From contig NC_051096.1 of assembly GCF_901709675.1 (NCBI RefSeq), forward strand, positions 2,385,001-2,449,000: a DNA stretch of 64,000 bases. Reading direction: 5' to 3'. Source of the DNA: Syngnathus acus. Taxonomy: Eukaryota; Chordata; Actinopteri; Syngnathiformes; Syngnathidae. Shown piece by piece: positions 29,300-45,126 of the stretch. A program made the position numbers and the translations under genes. Position 1 is the first letter of the stretch. Each line of letters opens with the position of its first letter. The notes under the pieces are model-generated. The model saw only the letters and a program-made list of their open reading frames with translations. It searched no databases and was not told where the DNA came from.

Positions 29300-31159
29300 T
29301 CATCTGGCAGAGGAGAAGAAGAGCCTGTTGGTGTTGTCAAAGATGATGTTGGAAAGCTCCAAGGGATCCTCCTCCCTCGCCGCCGCTATCACCTCCAGAA
29401 CTTGTCTGCACCAAAAGACACAAAACCAAAAGCAGTGTGTTTCAGCCGCCCCCTTCTGGACCCGGTGGTACTCACATGATGTGACAGGGCTCGTTCCTGT
29501 CCTTCAGGCAGTGGCCTGCCTCCCATTTCTTCTTGGTGGGAAAGACGGTTTTGACATATTTGAAGCCGGCGTGAGTCGTCTTGACGCCGCACCACGGAGC
29601 ATCTGGCGGCCGGAAACGAACCAAAACGTCAGCCCGACACATCAGCCCGGTACGTCCGCTTGCTCCGGACAACTCACCCGTTTCTATCATCAGTCGCTCG
29701 GTGGGGATGCGCTTCATGGCTTTTAAGTTGGCCTCGCTTTTCAGGGAACTGAAGAGGGCGGGTCTCGTTAGCGCCAGCTGCTCGTTACCCTACCGCACGC
29801 CGCGGCGGAATCGACCGGTCGCCATGGCAAAGATTACGCAATCACTTTTGGAAGTGTTTCCCCAAAGTGCGCTGGCTCTCACCAGCCGTTGATTCCGATG
29901 TAGAGGTCCAACTCGATGAGTGCGGCGGCCTCCTCCGCCGTCCCGTCAAAGGAGTGGACCTGGCGCCGGGATTGAAAAGTCAAACCAAAGGTTGGACCGA
30001 ACATCCCCGAGACGTTCGACTGACTCACCACGCCTCCCACGCACCGGTCTCGATTCCTCCTCATGATGTCTGCAAATCGAGAGGACGGTCAGATTGTGTG
30101 AGACCGGAGCGGACCTTGTGACTCACCCGTAAAGTCCTGATGGGAGCTGCGGCAATGCAGGAACATGGGAAGCTTGGTCTTCTCGGCCAGATCAAACTGC
30201 ATCTCAAAGTATCTGCAGGTATCCAAAAACAAAGATCACCATGACGGAGAGCCGGTAAAATGGCGGGCAGACGTGCTGCACTTACTTGAGTTGCGTCTCT
30301 TTGGGGCAAAACTCCAGCCGGTCAAAGTCTACAAAGACAGGAAACCAGAGGGAATCGCTCTTTGCACAATCTGATTGGCAGCAACTCACCCAGTCCGCAC
30401 TCCCCGATGGCGACCACTTTGGCCGGGTTGTCTGTCGCCAGACGCAGGAGACGTGCCAGATACTCGGTGTCACCGCTCTCCTCAAATTGGCTGCAGCGGG
30501 TCGGGTGGCAGCCCACCGTGCAGTAGAAGCCGTCTGCGAGAAAGCATCAGAAAGTAAAGTGACCAATGAAAAAAGCCCAAATGCTGTGATCGCCACGGCT
30601 ACCTCTGCTGTGGGCTAGTTTGACTGCCTCCTCGCTGTCCTCCAGACTTCCTCCGGTGATAACAAACTACACACCAGACACATCATCAATTGGCAATTTA
30701 TTCACATATAACAGCGCAGGTGGCCGAGGAAATTGGGCGTCACCTTTTGGACGCCCGCGTCTACGGCTCTGTCGATGACGTCATGGAAGTCATCTGCGGG
30801 ATCACAACACGGCCAAAAGTGAAAGCAGCGCAGCCAACGTGACGGAGCAACATGCTTACCTTGGTGCTTGCGCTTGCCTCTGGAGAGCCCCCGGAACACG
30901 GGATCCGTCAGATTCACACCAATGTCTGATGCACGGACGCAAAACATAATGTGGATGATCCGATCCCAAAATTATTCCCCAAAACTCATCCGTAGATTGT
31001 TTTTTCTTTGGTTCAATGACACGCTATTGTAAACCCATTTTTGACATTTAGCGAAAGCTAGTGTCATTAACTCAGGACAGATCCATGACCTAAAACAATA
31101 ACATTGTTGATATTTTCTTTAGGGATGTGTGCCTCACCGATGAATTTGTGCCGGGCCAT
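29300..31159 (-). CDS. tatdn1: TatD DNase domain-containing 1 (metal-dependent nuclease)
   Basis: Twelve minus-strand exons: 31159-31138, 30925-30860, 30793-30744, 30666-30603, 30533-30390, 30328-30286, 30212-30127, 30069-30029, 29959-29883, 29748-29678, 29602-29476, 29405-29300; 298 residues (human 297). The TIM-barrel metallo-hydrolase motifs are intact: [11 protein letters not shown] near the N-terminus, CHPTRC, the metal-binding glutamate E112 in AIGECGLDFDR, histidines in MFLHCR and VVHSFDG, and aspartate in ETDAPWCG. The enzyme is a TatD-family 3'-5' exonuclease/endonuclease linked to DNA degradation and decatenation. All splice junctions are canonical GT-AG. It is head to head with ndufb9, as in human 8q24. 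TTTATT at 29076-29081 (AATAAA on this strand) probably ends the transcript. Confidence 0.96.
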
Positions 31160-31752
31160 AGTTGAGCGAATTCTGCTTGTCAACAACACACGTGCAGCCT
31201 TCATCCGGGGTGTTTTTTAGGATTACCGTAAATCTCCTAAAAAGAGTATCTGACGTGGCTCCAAGAGCAACCAAAAGTCCATTGTTGGTTTCCATAACAA
31301 ATCTTTGTAGAATAGTGACTTACATAGTAATGCTGTGTTGATTTAAAATGTGCTTATTTTGGCTCAGGTCGTTTTCAGGATAAATTTAGGATGCTTGGTC
31401 AACTGTCCTAACCGGCCACATTCACAACCCCTGCCGTCCCCAACGGTTTTCATTTGTCGAATGTTTGTGACACAAGATTCGTTGTGACAGGATGTGGATA
31501 GTGCCTTGGGTTAAAAGGACAATAAAACAAAAAATAATAAAATAAAATAAAATAAAAAAATATATATAAAATGTTGTAATAACTGTATTTGAAACAGCAA
31601 TGACAAACGCGTCTCGAGAATGTAATCTGCGCGTTTGTTTCCAGGTTTACGGCGAAATCATGACGTCACCAACTCCCAGAGTGCTTTGCGTGCTCTCAAC
31701 TGGAAGGTGACACGAAAGGAAATCTAAACAAGCCAAGCGTCAAAGTGGGAGG
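31160..31752. promoter_or_regulatory. Bidirectional tatdn1/ndufb9 promoter with a consensus CRE
   Basis: 593 bp between divergent start codons. A palindromic TGACGTCA lies at 31661-31668, 85 bp before the ndufb9 ATG. A (TAAAA)n tract lies at 31533-31560 with an AT run after it. The same head-to-head pair exists in mammals. Confidence 0.7.
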
Positions 31753-33360
31753 ATGGCCGCCGCCTACCTCAGCCACCAGCAGAAAGTGCTGCGACTGTAC
31801 AAGAAATCGCTGCGACATATCGAGTCTTGGTGCATCTATCGGTAAGAGGCACAAACCCGGAAACATTTCTGACATGCCTGTACGACGGCGTCGCGCTAAC
31901 GGCTAAGCTAATAGCTAGGCTAACGGCTAGGCAGGCAGGTCACTGTTAGATGAATTTTGGATTGATCTGACCTAGAATGTGTTTTTCAGCCTGCTTTTCC
32001 TCAAGACTTTAGGTGCCGGTTTTTGTCATTGACATCCTCTTGGCAGCTCATTTTAGCATCATAACGATCACGAAAAAGGTTGAACGGAGGTTGTTTAGGG
32101 AGAAGTGGAGAAAATGACATTTCAAATCAACAAATAAAAACAAAGATTGAACATTGGGACGAACTGTAAACACCATGGAATCATGGTATATGTAGAACAA
32201 GATTGATGTTATTGTTTGTAGTTCTGTAAATAATCATAAGAATTAATGCAGGTCGTCACAATGCTGACCTTTCATTTCCTTCACATTCATACAAAGCCAG
32301 TTCAATTTAAGCTTTATTGTAAAAGTTGTTACTGACGACTGCAGGGACAAGTACCGCTTCTACGCGTGCCTGCTGCGCGCTCGCTTCGATGCCAACAAGA
32401 ACGAGAAGGACATGATGAAGGCCACCAAGATGCTGAAGTTGGGCGAGGAAGAGTTCTGGGAAAACCAGCATCCGCAACCCTACATCTTTCCCGACTCGCC
32501 CGGCGGCACCTCCTACGAGCGCTACGAGTGCTACAAGGTAACCCCACCCTTTACCACACCTTCATTTGTCACGCTTTGCTTTGCTCCATCACACCCCTCC
32601 AAAAAAATATTCCTAGTGAAGAAAATATAGCTAGCACATCGGACTGATCCTCATAGATACCAAGTATCGATATCGCTTGTACTTTTTATACCTAAGACCT
32701 CAACAAAAGCAATGGCGGATCATTGTTTCTTTCTGATGCACGTGATGATTTAGCAAAGCCCTGAAATGTTTCTTTTAGCTCTATTGCAATAATTCTCATT
32801 TGGACATTTTTTACTGCCCTCTGCTGGATTGCACGGGAATGACAGTCCGTGTGGTCTTCCTCCGATCAATGTTTTGAAACGGTCTGATGTCATCCTGGAC
32901 AGTGGATGACGAAATATATTTGAACTTGCATTTTTTTTGGCGGTAGCTGCCCGAGTGGGTCCTGGAGCATTGGCACCCGTCTGAGAAGGCCGCCTACCCC
33001 GACTACTTTGCCAAGAGGGAGCAATGGAAGAAGTTGAGGGCGCTCAGCTGGGACAAAGAGGTGCGCCCCATCTTGTGCTTTTATGATTGTTTATGTCATG
33101 TAAATTTGACATCCCCAAATGATGAAAGTCATTTCAAACCCAAAAGCATCTTCCCCAGAATAATGTATTTAAACATTGATTTGGGAGATCCAATAAGCCG
33201 AGACATCCCCCCCCTTGTGACATTCCAGGTGGCTCAGCTGCAGGCCGAGACTGCGACCGAGGGTCCCAGTTCGGAAGCCCTACCCCCGGCCCGCAAGGAG
33301 GGCGACCTTCCGCCTCTGTGGTGGCAGTACGTCACCCGTCCCAGGGAGCGCCCCACATAA
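31753..33360 (+). CDS. ndufb9: NADH dehydrogenase 1 beta subcomplex subunit 9 (complex I B22)
   Basis: Four exons: 31753-31841, 32345-32537, 32947-33060, 33229-33360; 175 residues (human 179). LYR-family accessory subunit of mitochondrial complex [21 protein letters not shown] contains the LYK form of the LYR motif that contacts the mitochondrial acyl carrier protein, followed by [20 protein letters not shown] and the conserved [16 protein letters not shown] and [20 protein letters not shown]. It is needed for assembly of the membrane arm. The C-terminus ends [13 protein letters not shown]. All introns are GT-AG. It shares a divergent promoter with tatdn1, which suits a housekeeping gene. Confidence 0.96.
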
Positions 33361-33468
33361 ACAGCCCACCCGTTGTTGAATCAACATCGACAAGAATATT
33401 TGACTTTGTTCACAAGTTAACTTTGGATGGCTGAGAAGACCACCTCATTAGTTGCCGCCACACATGTC

Positions 33469-33474
33469 AATAAA
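33469..33474 (+). terminator. ndufb9: ndufb9 poly(A) signal
   Basis: AATAAA 109 bp after the stop codon. Confidence 0.8.
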
Positions 33475-34025
33475 CACGTGAAGATGAAGACATGACGTCT
33501 CTGTTGTTTGTTATGCGGGCAATGGCTGTTCTCCTCACGTCAAAATACTGCTTGTTAAAAAAATCTCAAATGTATGACGCCAACTCTATGACATCACAAG
33601 TGAGAGAATTGCCAATTTACAAACATTTATGGTTATCTGTAAAACAATGTCAAGAACCAAGTCAAAAATTGCCTAAAGGACCAAATCAAGAATACAGTCC
33701 AAAAAAATCATCAAAGAAGTCAAAAACTGGCTAAAGAAACAAGTTGAGAACAAATTGTTGACACCCCCCACCTAAGTCTCTAATGAGATCGGCCGTCCCC
33801 GGATATCCCATTAGACTGCGATTAAGCGGGCTCAGCTGGTTAGCGCTAACAAAGCCGTCAGCGATTGGCCACCCTGGGGAAAAAAGCTACCAATTAGTTG
33901 ACGTACGCAGGAGGAGAAGAAAGGGCACTCTCGGCGGCCAATGACAGAGCTCGGAGTGACTGATTCCAATAAGTTGAAGCACGTTCAAGGCTGATGCTTG
34001 CTTGGCACCGTACCTCCTGAGAATG

Positions 34026-34320
34026 GCTGGCGACCAGTCCATTCTTTGTCTCTGTTTTGTATGTATCTATCCTGACATTGACCGGTGACCAATCAGTCAT
34101 CTGTGTGGCGTGAGGTTTACTAGTGACCAATCATTTTTTGTCTGTATCTACTCTGACACTGATTAGCGACCACTCCTTCACTTGTCAAGATGTGTGTTGT
34201 CACGACTTTCACTTTCTTGTCAACGCGTACGTTAACATCGAGATGTTTGATGATGTTGACTTGGCGACCAGTCAATTGTTTGTCTGCAAGTACTTTGACA
34301 TTGAGAAGCGATCAGTCGCA
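34026..34320. repeat. Degenerate tandem array, unit about 45-70 bp, GCGACCAGTC-type word
   Basis: Successive units start TGGCGACCAGTCCATT, CGGTGACCAATCAGTC, TAGTGACCAATCATTT, TAGCGACCACTCCTTC, TGGCGACCAGTCAATT and AAGCGATCAGTCGC. Several continue with TTTGTCTGTATCTA-like and CTGACATTGA-like words. The starting word resembles the dispersed repeat core at 40,668. It lies upstream of gnb3. Confidence 0.6.
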
Positions 34321-34599
34321 GCCTCTCCCCTTCCTTTTTGTCTTTTTTTTTTTTTTTTTCCCAGGCGTTGCCGGTCTTGGACTTTCCCTGCGACCCATCC
34401 TCTCCCGTTTTTCCTCTTCCTCAGTGGCACTGATTGGACGAGCCGATAACCTGATTTCCTCCCCCGCGAGCTCCCAATCGGTTTAGCCTCCTCACCACGT
34501 TCGCTTTGGTTGTGGCTCTGGCTGTCTCCTCTCTATTTCCATCTTTGAGCTTTATCCCTTCATTACTGATCTCCTTCATCCGCCGCAATCCTGATCGGC

Positions 34600-34725
34600 G
34601 CCAGCAGAGCGGAGGAGCAGTCGCGCACCAGCGAGCAGTCGCCGTCCCAGAGCAGCCGAGCAACAGCGGCCGAGCAGCAGCAGCAACGCCCGATTGTGGA
34701 GCATCCAGCGACAGAACGGACACAG
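34600..34725 (+). other. Candidate noncoding first exon of gnb3
   Basis: GC-rich sequence ending CACAG|GTGAGC at 34725, followed by a 1.2-kb gap to the TTGTTCCAG acceptor at 35936 just before the gnb3 start codon. Inferred from splice-site strength and position only. Confidence 0.35.
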
Positions 34726-35971
34726 GTGAGCGTGCATCCGCTTGGGATTTGGGACCCGCCGGCGTAGACACTTTGGGTCTTTTTGGTGCCAGTAGAACTT
34801 TAAAAGAGCAGCTTGCGGGATTCTTCTCACGTGTCACCTGCCGTATTTGCTGGTGAAGATCAACATTTGAGGTGCCACAATCTCCTCAGCAGGATTCTCT
34901 CACTGTCTTTGGTTTTGGGGCAACTTTTCCCGGTCCATTCTTCCAACCTCACTTTTTTTTCCCCGTCCTCCTTGAGAACGTCCCGGGGTCGTCCTGATCC
35001 CGCCCGGGGTAAAGAGCGGCAGCTAATCGGATGACAGGAGATTTCAGCTCTAAAGCTTCCTGTAAAAGATCTCCTGAGGGATTTGCACAGGCACTTTCAG
35101 CCCGCGGTTCGTCACCAAACCCACCGTTTTGCAGCCTTTCACCCCTTGAGATCTTCTCAATTCACACTTATTCTCGATGAAGATCAGGCAACGGATAAAA
35201 TAGCCACAAGTTTTCCTTGGTGGGAGACGTTTGTGACGAGTGCTCGCGGGAGGACGCTAATTTGCATTTGTAGCAAGCGAGTAAGCTCTCAGCACACAGA
35301 AGATGAGTTCGAGTTAAAAAAAAAACAACTGAAACGAGCTGAAATGCAAAGAACCTTCCAATTAAGACAAAAAAGTTGCGCAGCTGACTCTTTGCAAAAA
35401 GCTCCGTTCACGTTTTGTTTTTCACTCTTAAGGAGCACAAAGTTCGTTTTCACGCTTTAGAGATTGTCCATAGATATGGCTGTCACCCCCTTGCAATCTC
35501 GTGAAGCCAAGCAACAGAACCTTGGGGGAAAATGTTCAAATGCGGGTCGGCGTTATCCACACCCGGTTCGGCCTACCCGCACCCGTTCGGGCGCGTCGAG
35601 CTCTTCATGGTTAGGGTTCAGTCTTCCTGGTGGTTCTTTGAGTTCACGCTTTGGGGTCGAGGTTCCGGGTTTGTCTCTTGTCGTCAGAACGTCGACAGCA
35701 TTAGGCGGGATTACGTCCATCAGGTACATGTCTAATCTTTCACGTCGGGAGGTGACCCGTGTTAACGTATTCAGGCCACGGTTAAAGTGGTCTTTAGTTC
35801 GTCACGGACTGCGTCAGGCCCCAAAGCAGGGTTAGCTAATTTGGATTTGCAAAATACGGCCAAAATAACAGCTGGCGTAGACTTTGACAGTTGTTTACTC
35901 TAATTTGTTGTGCGCTTTTGCTTTGCTTTGTTCCAGTTTACCGCCACTAAGGTCCCCTCGCCACTGTCGCC

Positions 35972-37771
35972 ATGGCAGCAGAGAAAGCTGAGATTGATGC
36001 GTTGAAAAAGGAGTGCGACGGGCTGCGTGCCAAGATCGAGGTGAGCCAGCTCAAACATCACCAAAGTTGCCTGCGTCCGTTTGGCTGAAGGCCGGCTCTC
36101 CCCCTGCACCAGGCGGCGCGGAAGGCCGTCAACGACACCACCATGACATCGGCGGCGAGCGGCGTGGCCTCGGTGGGTCGTGTTCAGCTCAAGCAGAGGA
36201 AGACACTCAAAGGTCACCTGGCCAAAATCTACGCTATGCACTGGGCCGCCGACTCACGGTGAGTGACGCCGCACGGGCTGTGCTAGCTTACTAAGCTAAC
36301 TGGCGAGACCTTTGATGACCTTGTGTGCGTCTGCCAGGCAAATGGTGAGTGCGTCGCAGGATGGCAAACTTCTAGTGTGGGACACCTTCACGGGCAACAA
36401 GGTGAGTCGCCGCCGCCGTCGTTATGTGACGGCGTCTGACTGCTCATTGGGTAGCCGGGACCGGGCGTGATCTCTATGTTTTTTGCCGTCGCAGCTGGTG
36501 GCCGTCCCGCTCAAGTCGGCCTGGGTGATGAGCGTGGCCTTTGCGCCCTCCGGGAACCTGGTGGCCAGCGGTGGTCTGGACAACATGTGCACCGTCTACA
36601 ACATCAAGGCGGCCAGCCCCAAGACTATCCGGGAGCTGGACGCACACACAGGTGACCAAGCGCACCTCTCTCCATTCACGGGGGGGTGGGGTCATCCTCG
36701 CTCGTCCACTCTACAAAATGACCTCGGTGGCGAGCTAAGCAAATGTTTCCGATGACCAAGGTTACCTTTCCTGCTGCCGCTTCCTGAGCGACTCGGAGAT
36801 CCTGACGGCCTCGGGCGACACCACCTGGTCAGCCTCCCGCCGCCCGGTCCGTCGGCCGACCTCTCGCGTCTACCACCTCTTAACTCGTCCCGTCCTGCGC
36901 TCGCAGCTGCCTGTGGGACCTGGAGACGGGCAAGCAGAAGGTGGTGTTCACCAACCACATCGGCGACTGCATGTCCTTGGCGCTGTCTCCCGACATGAAC
37001 CTGTTCATCTCCGGCGCCTGCGACTCGCTGGCCAAGCTGTGGGACATCCGGGAAGGAATCTGCAAGCAGACCTTCATCGGACACACCAGTGATATCAACG
37101 CCATCGCTGTGAGATGCTCAAGTTGGAACCGAGCGTATGATTTGCTAGAGAAATGCTAACACATCATGCTAACTCGCAGCATCCATGTTTTTCCACGTGT
37201 GAAAGAAAGCGCTTTTCTAACGCATGCAAGCGGCGTCGGCATTGTTCTCTCAACCGATCGTTTGTCCTCGCCCGTCCGCAGTTCTTTGCGAGCGGCAACG
37301 CCATCATCACGGGCTCGGACGACTGCAGCTGCAAGATGTACGATCTGCGCGCTGACCAGGAAGTGATCGGCTACCAGGACAGCAGCCTGAACGCTGGTGT
37401 CACGTCGGTGGCGCTCTCCAACTCGGGCCGCCTCATCTTCGCCGGCTACGACGACTTCAACTGCCACATTTGGGATTCTCTCAAGGGCGAGAAAGCCGGT
37501 GAGTCCGCCAGGTGCCTAGTTGAGTCCGGATTGGACGCGGTCCCACCTCAAGCCAAACGAGGCCTAACAGACAGGCTTTGCGGGTGCTAAAAATAAATAT
37601 TAAAAAACTGCGAAGCCCTCACAGGCAGGCTGTTGCGCTCAGTCTGGTTTGTCTTTTCACGCAGGCGTTCTGTCCGGCCACGACAATCGCGTGAGCTGCA
37701 CCGGCGTTCCCGAGGACGGCATGGGCGTCTGCACGGGATCCTGGGACAGCTTCCTCAAACTCTGGAACTGA
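35972..37771 (+). CDS. gnb3: Guanine nucleotide-binding protein beta subunit, GNB3-like
   Basis: Eight coding exons: 35972-36040, 36113-36258, 36338-36401, 36495-36651, 36761-36827, 36907-37108, 37282-37498, 37665-37771; 342 residues. The N-terminal helix [18 protein letters not shown] pairs with G-gamma. Seven WD40 blades follow, with hallmark words [29 protein letters not shown]-type sequence, [32 protein letters not shown] and the terminal [11 protein letters not shown]. Heterotrimer beta subunits carry signals from GPCRs; GNB3 serves cone phototransduction. [18 protein letters not shown] resembles GNB3 more than GNB1, 2 or 4, but the N-terminus is diverged, so which paralogue is not certain. 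The acceptor at 36760 ends AAG rather than the usual CAG/TAG. Introns are 69-173 bp. Confidence 0.85.
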
Positions 37772-38273
37772 GCGTCCGGCCCGGGAACCCCGTTGGGAGA
37801 GGGAAGGGAAAAAAAAAAACGGAAGGCTACATGTTTTCAGGAGGTTACATCACACGCGTCCTCTCTCTCATCCAACTATGCAAAAATCAAACGAAACCCG
37901 TCGGGAAGGCGGCAAGCAAGATGGCCGACCGGCGAGCATCCACCGTGCAGCAATGAAAAATCCATCGCAACCTCAAAAACGCTCCCCAACACTAGGATGG
38001 TTTTAAAATTAAAATAAAACAAAACCAATCAGAACGGATTGCTATGGAACCAAGTGTAGCGATGCAGACGTGATGTTCCGGTGACAGGCGGCGTGAACTA
38101 GCACGCACGTAGCGAATACTAGATGCTTTCCTAATTAATCGTGTCAAAACGTTAGCATGGACATTTGATTGTTCAGTGTCTGCTTTTTATTTTTTTTCCG
38201 GACTGCGCATAGAGAGGCCCCGCCCCCCTTCTCCCTTCCCTCTCCCTTTACTGTGCAGATCCATATGTTGATT

Positions 38274-38370
38274 AATAAATCATGTACGCAGTGAAACAGC
38301 TCAAACTGCACTTTGTAGTACTTTTGACGCGTGTGCAGGTCCTCTGTAAAAAGACACTCTTTCTAATAAA
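38274..38370 (+). terminator. Tandem poly(A) signals of the gnb3-like gene
   Basis: AATAAA at 38274-38279 and again at 38365-38370, about 0.5-0.6 kb after the stop. Confidence 0.65.
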
Positions 38371-40654
38371 TGTAGAATTCTGCATTATTAACAGCCTATG
38401 TGTCCATGTATGTGCTTAAAAAAAAGCTACACACTTCTTAGCTCAATGCCAAAATAAGAAAATCTACTGCTGCTGCCTTCATGTTGGCTCTTCCCTTTTT
38501 CCCCTCCACCATTTGAAAACTACAATTGTTGTTTACGACGAAATTGAACACTCCTTTCGCTGGCTGACTTTAGATCGTCGCGTCAAGTTGCGACTCGCGG
38601 AATGCGGCGGACGCTGCTGATGTTTATGAATGAAGCGAGTTTTTGCGTTTTGAATTTGTTGACGCGGCCGCTTTGCAGGCCAGCGTGCCGCTTGCTCAGC
38701 ATTGACGTTCGCTAACTTGGTATGGACAAGCATGGCGCTAAAAGCTTCTGGTCCAACCCGCACCCACCGCCATTTTGGTTTTCATGACTGTAGGGTGTTT
38801 TTGTTGTTGCTGCAGGTGCATTTTTTGTATGGATATAGTCAATGAGATTAACGCACAGATTTCTTGGTTTCGGGGGGAAAAAAACGGCCATCCGAGTTAG
38901 GCCGGTTTTGGCGAGTGGCAACGTAAGGTGGTCGCCGGTGGCTTCAAGTCAGCGCCGCGGTGGGCTCCGCGCGTTATCCGTAGCCGCCTTGAGCGCAGTT
39001 GCTTCACGTGCGTTGCCATGACGACGCTAGCAGGAGGAAGGCTAGCGGGTCAAACGTGGGCCGGATGGCCGCCTGCGCTTCCACCTGCGCTCTCGTGTCG
39101 TCACAATGCTGCTAAGAAAATACTCCCTTAGGCAACTTCACTACATTTTCCAGGTACGTGCAGACTTTGCTCATGAATTGAGGACAACTTTTTTTCAGTT
39201 ACGCCTACTAACATCTTTGGGTAGAAAGGCAGAAAAACAAAACGATTGGTAATTAACATGTCGGATGAGCGGGCCGCCACCGTCGTCATGGTAACTGATG
39301 ACAGCTTTTTGGGTCCGGCAAAAAAAGTGCCTTTTTGTGATGCTATCAAAGCAGACTCGTCATTTGTGCTTAACGTTACATGTTGTTGATTGATCGATTG
39401 ACATGATTGGCTTGTAAACGAACATTTTAATTGTGGCAAAAGAAATTGTCTTGCCTTCAGATAATTGCTGCATGTTGAGTGGCCAACGAATGCTTTTTTC
39501 CCCATTGGCTGCCTATGCAATTTGAAAATTATATTCTATGTGTTCTTTTTTTTTTAGATGATATGCATTATTCGGTATTTTTTTCTAACGGAGTCCAGGT
39601 TGTTAGTGTGGCTAATGTGTTTGACTCGAACAAGTCTTCATCTTGATTGTGTCCTTTTGCTTTCCCCCAGGACGCGTCCCGGCCAATCAGCTCGCAGCCC
39701 GACGAGAGCTTGCGCGCTGATTGGCCGATTGGCGCCACTTGAACAAGTCGAACGTGGGCAAAAAAAAAAAAACAAGCTGCGAGGCGGCGGACGGACGGAC
39801 GAGAGGTGCAGCGGCGGGCAGAAAGCCGTCCGGACCGCACTGCACGAGCGTGCACCGAACCACCTGCTTTTTATACGTTCTGTTTTGTTTATTTTCTGCC
39901 AAGAGGCTTGCACGACAAATGGACGGCACAACCTCGACGCGGTTTCTTCCACGCGCCACGCTTCAACACGACAGGTGCGTACGTACGTCCTCTTCAATGA
40001 CACCTGTCCCCCCCACCCCCGGGCTACTCTGCCATGCAGCAAACGGGTGAGGAGATGTAACATAATGTCTTAGCTTGGTGCAAAAAAAAAAAACGGGTGC
40101 GGTAGGGGAGAGAATGTTTTTTTTTGGGGGGGGAGGGTGATTGTGCTGCTGCAGTGTTGCAGCCACACGCGCGCAGAGCGCCTTTTTTCGTGCACGCGCG
40201 AACGCCGCCTCGGCACAATGCAACAAACCTCCATCTTGGCTCAATACTGCAGACGCACACATGCAGGACGCGCGCACCTTGTAAGGGTCTGTGTGCACGC
40301 GCATGGAGAGACAAAAGACACACGTACTGCCGCAAGCATACGTTCACACGCACACACTTTACTTGCACTGCACGTGAATGCAGCACGCTGCAAAACAAGT
40401 GCTTGATCACCTCGTCTCTCGACAGCTGCTGCTTGTGTGTGCGCGTGCGCGTGCCCGTGTGTTATGGGATGAAATGAGGTGCCTCCAGCTGCCAGTTGGT
40501 CATGTGCACCTAAACTCATCGCAACATCCATGATAATGATGTGACGCTTACACACACACATACAGACAAACACATACAACCGCAATATCGTTTTGTGTTA
40601 GCACGTTAGCTTGATTTGAATAGCAAGGTGTCCCACAGGTGAGAATGGCAGTGC

Positions 40655-40745
40655 GAGCGGTCAATTGGCTAGCGACCAGTCCAGGGTGTTCTCTCGTTCC
40701 AAGTCAGCTGGGATAGGCTCAGGTTGACCCTTGACCCTTGAGGAG
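40655..40745 (+). repeat. Dispersed teleost repeat fragment
   Basis: GCGACCAGTCCAGGGTGTTC, then AAGTCAGCTGGGATAGGCTC and a GACCCTTGAGGA end. Same element as at 8203-8278 and 46885-46965. Confidence 0.75.
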
Positions 40746-41741
40746 AGCCAGGGGAAAGTGACAAATACTTTGGTGTGCTGTTTCTGATAGAAATAGAAAA
40801 CATTTATTGCCATTTACATTCGAAAGATAGCGTGAATAGTTGCTGCATTGATAGTCTCACCCCTCCTTTGACTTTGCTGGTCACTGGTTGTTGTAGTTGT
40901 TTGCCTAACTTCTTTTATTTTGATAGTCATCACAAGGCAGGAGCGAGCGTTGGCGAGGACGAGCACGTTGTTTTTTTTTTGCGCCCACGTCGGAGTCGAG
41001 TCAAGAAGCGGCCAGCCGCCCGCGCGGCGTGGGCGGGTCAAGTGCATTGTGGGAAATGCTGGGAATGCCGCAGCTAAACTGCAAAAATGAGCTAGATGAT
41101 TTTGTCTTTTTTTGGGTGCTGAACTTCTCCAAGCGTATCTTGAAGCACCGGCAGCAAAAAAACAATAGTTGCTGATGAATGATCTTGCGTGCATCCTGCC
41201 ACCTGGTGGACCGGAGCCGTTTTGCGGCAATAAGAACGACTGATTTTCATCTTGATCTCGGAATGGTGCCATGTCACATAAATGCCATCTCTGTCTTGCA
41301 GTGCGGGGAGAAGGTGGAAGAGACCGTGAGCGTCCCGGAGAATTTACATATGTCCAAAAGCAAACTCCGGCGCCAAAGTCACCGTCGCGTCAACAAGAAG
41401 CAAAAAAATTGTGAAGCTGTCTGAGCTTTGGCCACTTTGCCTAACCTCATCGGGGGACGGTGGAGCAGCCTCCTGGTCTTCTTCCAGAGGCGGACTGGAA
41501 TCCCTTTACACCCCAGCGCAGACCTGGCGTCCACCTGTGGATGAAGCCATAAGCGCTCAGCCCCCGAGGCCGAAGCCTTGCCAGCCGCTTCCGGGCCACG
41601 CCCCTTCCCCCTCCTCTCGGCTGACGGATGAGTCCGGGCCCGTTCATGTCCGGTGTGCGGGCGGAAGCGCGTCGTCCCGTTCTCTTCTGCTGGCGCCAGC
41701 TCAATTCAGAGCAGAGACACTCGTCGCGCAAGGGCCACTTT

Positions 41742-41795
41742 CGCACTTAGGCCGCCCCTCCCCGAGGCCGCCCCTCCCCGAGGCCGCCCCTCCCC
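41742..41795. repeat. 16-bp minisatellite, three copies
   Basis: GGCCGCCCCTCCCCGA repeated three times head to tail, C-rich on the plus strand and G-rich on the other. Confidence 0.85.
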
Positions 41796-42215
41796 CTTCC
41801 CCCAACCTCCACCTCTGGGGTTGCATCGGAACCGCCTCCACGCTCCTCCTCTCGGGTTCCGTGGCTCCCCGTGAGGCTTTCTATCTATCACGCATTTGCC
41901 TTGAGGTTCCTCCAGCTGCTGGTCATCCGCTTGCGGCTTGGCTTCCTCAACTTTTACTTGAAGCTAGCGCCGAAGCAAAGTTTACGCACAACACTCGATG
42001 TTTACACTCCACCTCCTTCCGTCCATTTTGTGCTCCCGCTTGGACGGTGACGAGTTTACGTTTCAAGGGGTTTAAACGGGCCGCCTAGCAACAAGCTGCG
42101 TTTACACGAGCACGCATTGACGTTTACATTCAGGTGCCAGATCCAAACTTTGCTACTTTTTAGAAGTCGTCCCGCAACACCCCGTTTTGTCTTTTTATAA
42201 CGCATCAACACGACG

Positions 42216-45126
<2,911 letters not shown>

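Larger units (their letters stand above)
38380..42215. other. gnb3-shisa7 spacer and shisa7 upstream region
   Basis: No coding exon recognised. GC-rich sequence with CCAATCAG at 39682 and ATTGG at 39720 suggests a promoter around 39.7-39.9 kb, presumably of shisa7, whose noncoding exons I cannot define. From 41.4 to 41.9 kb the sequence is C-rich with long open frames on both strands that look compositional. Confidence 0.4.

Noticed and set aside
41411-42088. Long open frame (about 225 codons) upstream of shisa7
   Set aside because: It starts at GTG, has C-rich biased composition with an overlapping open frame on the other strand, and resembles no protein I know. Likely leader or promoter sequence.
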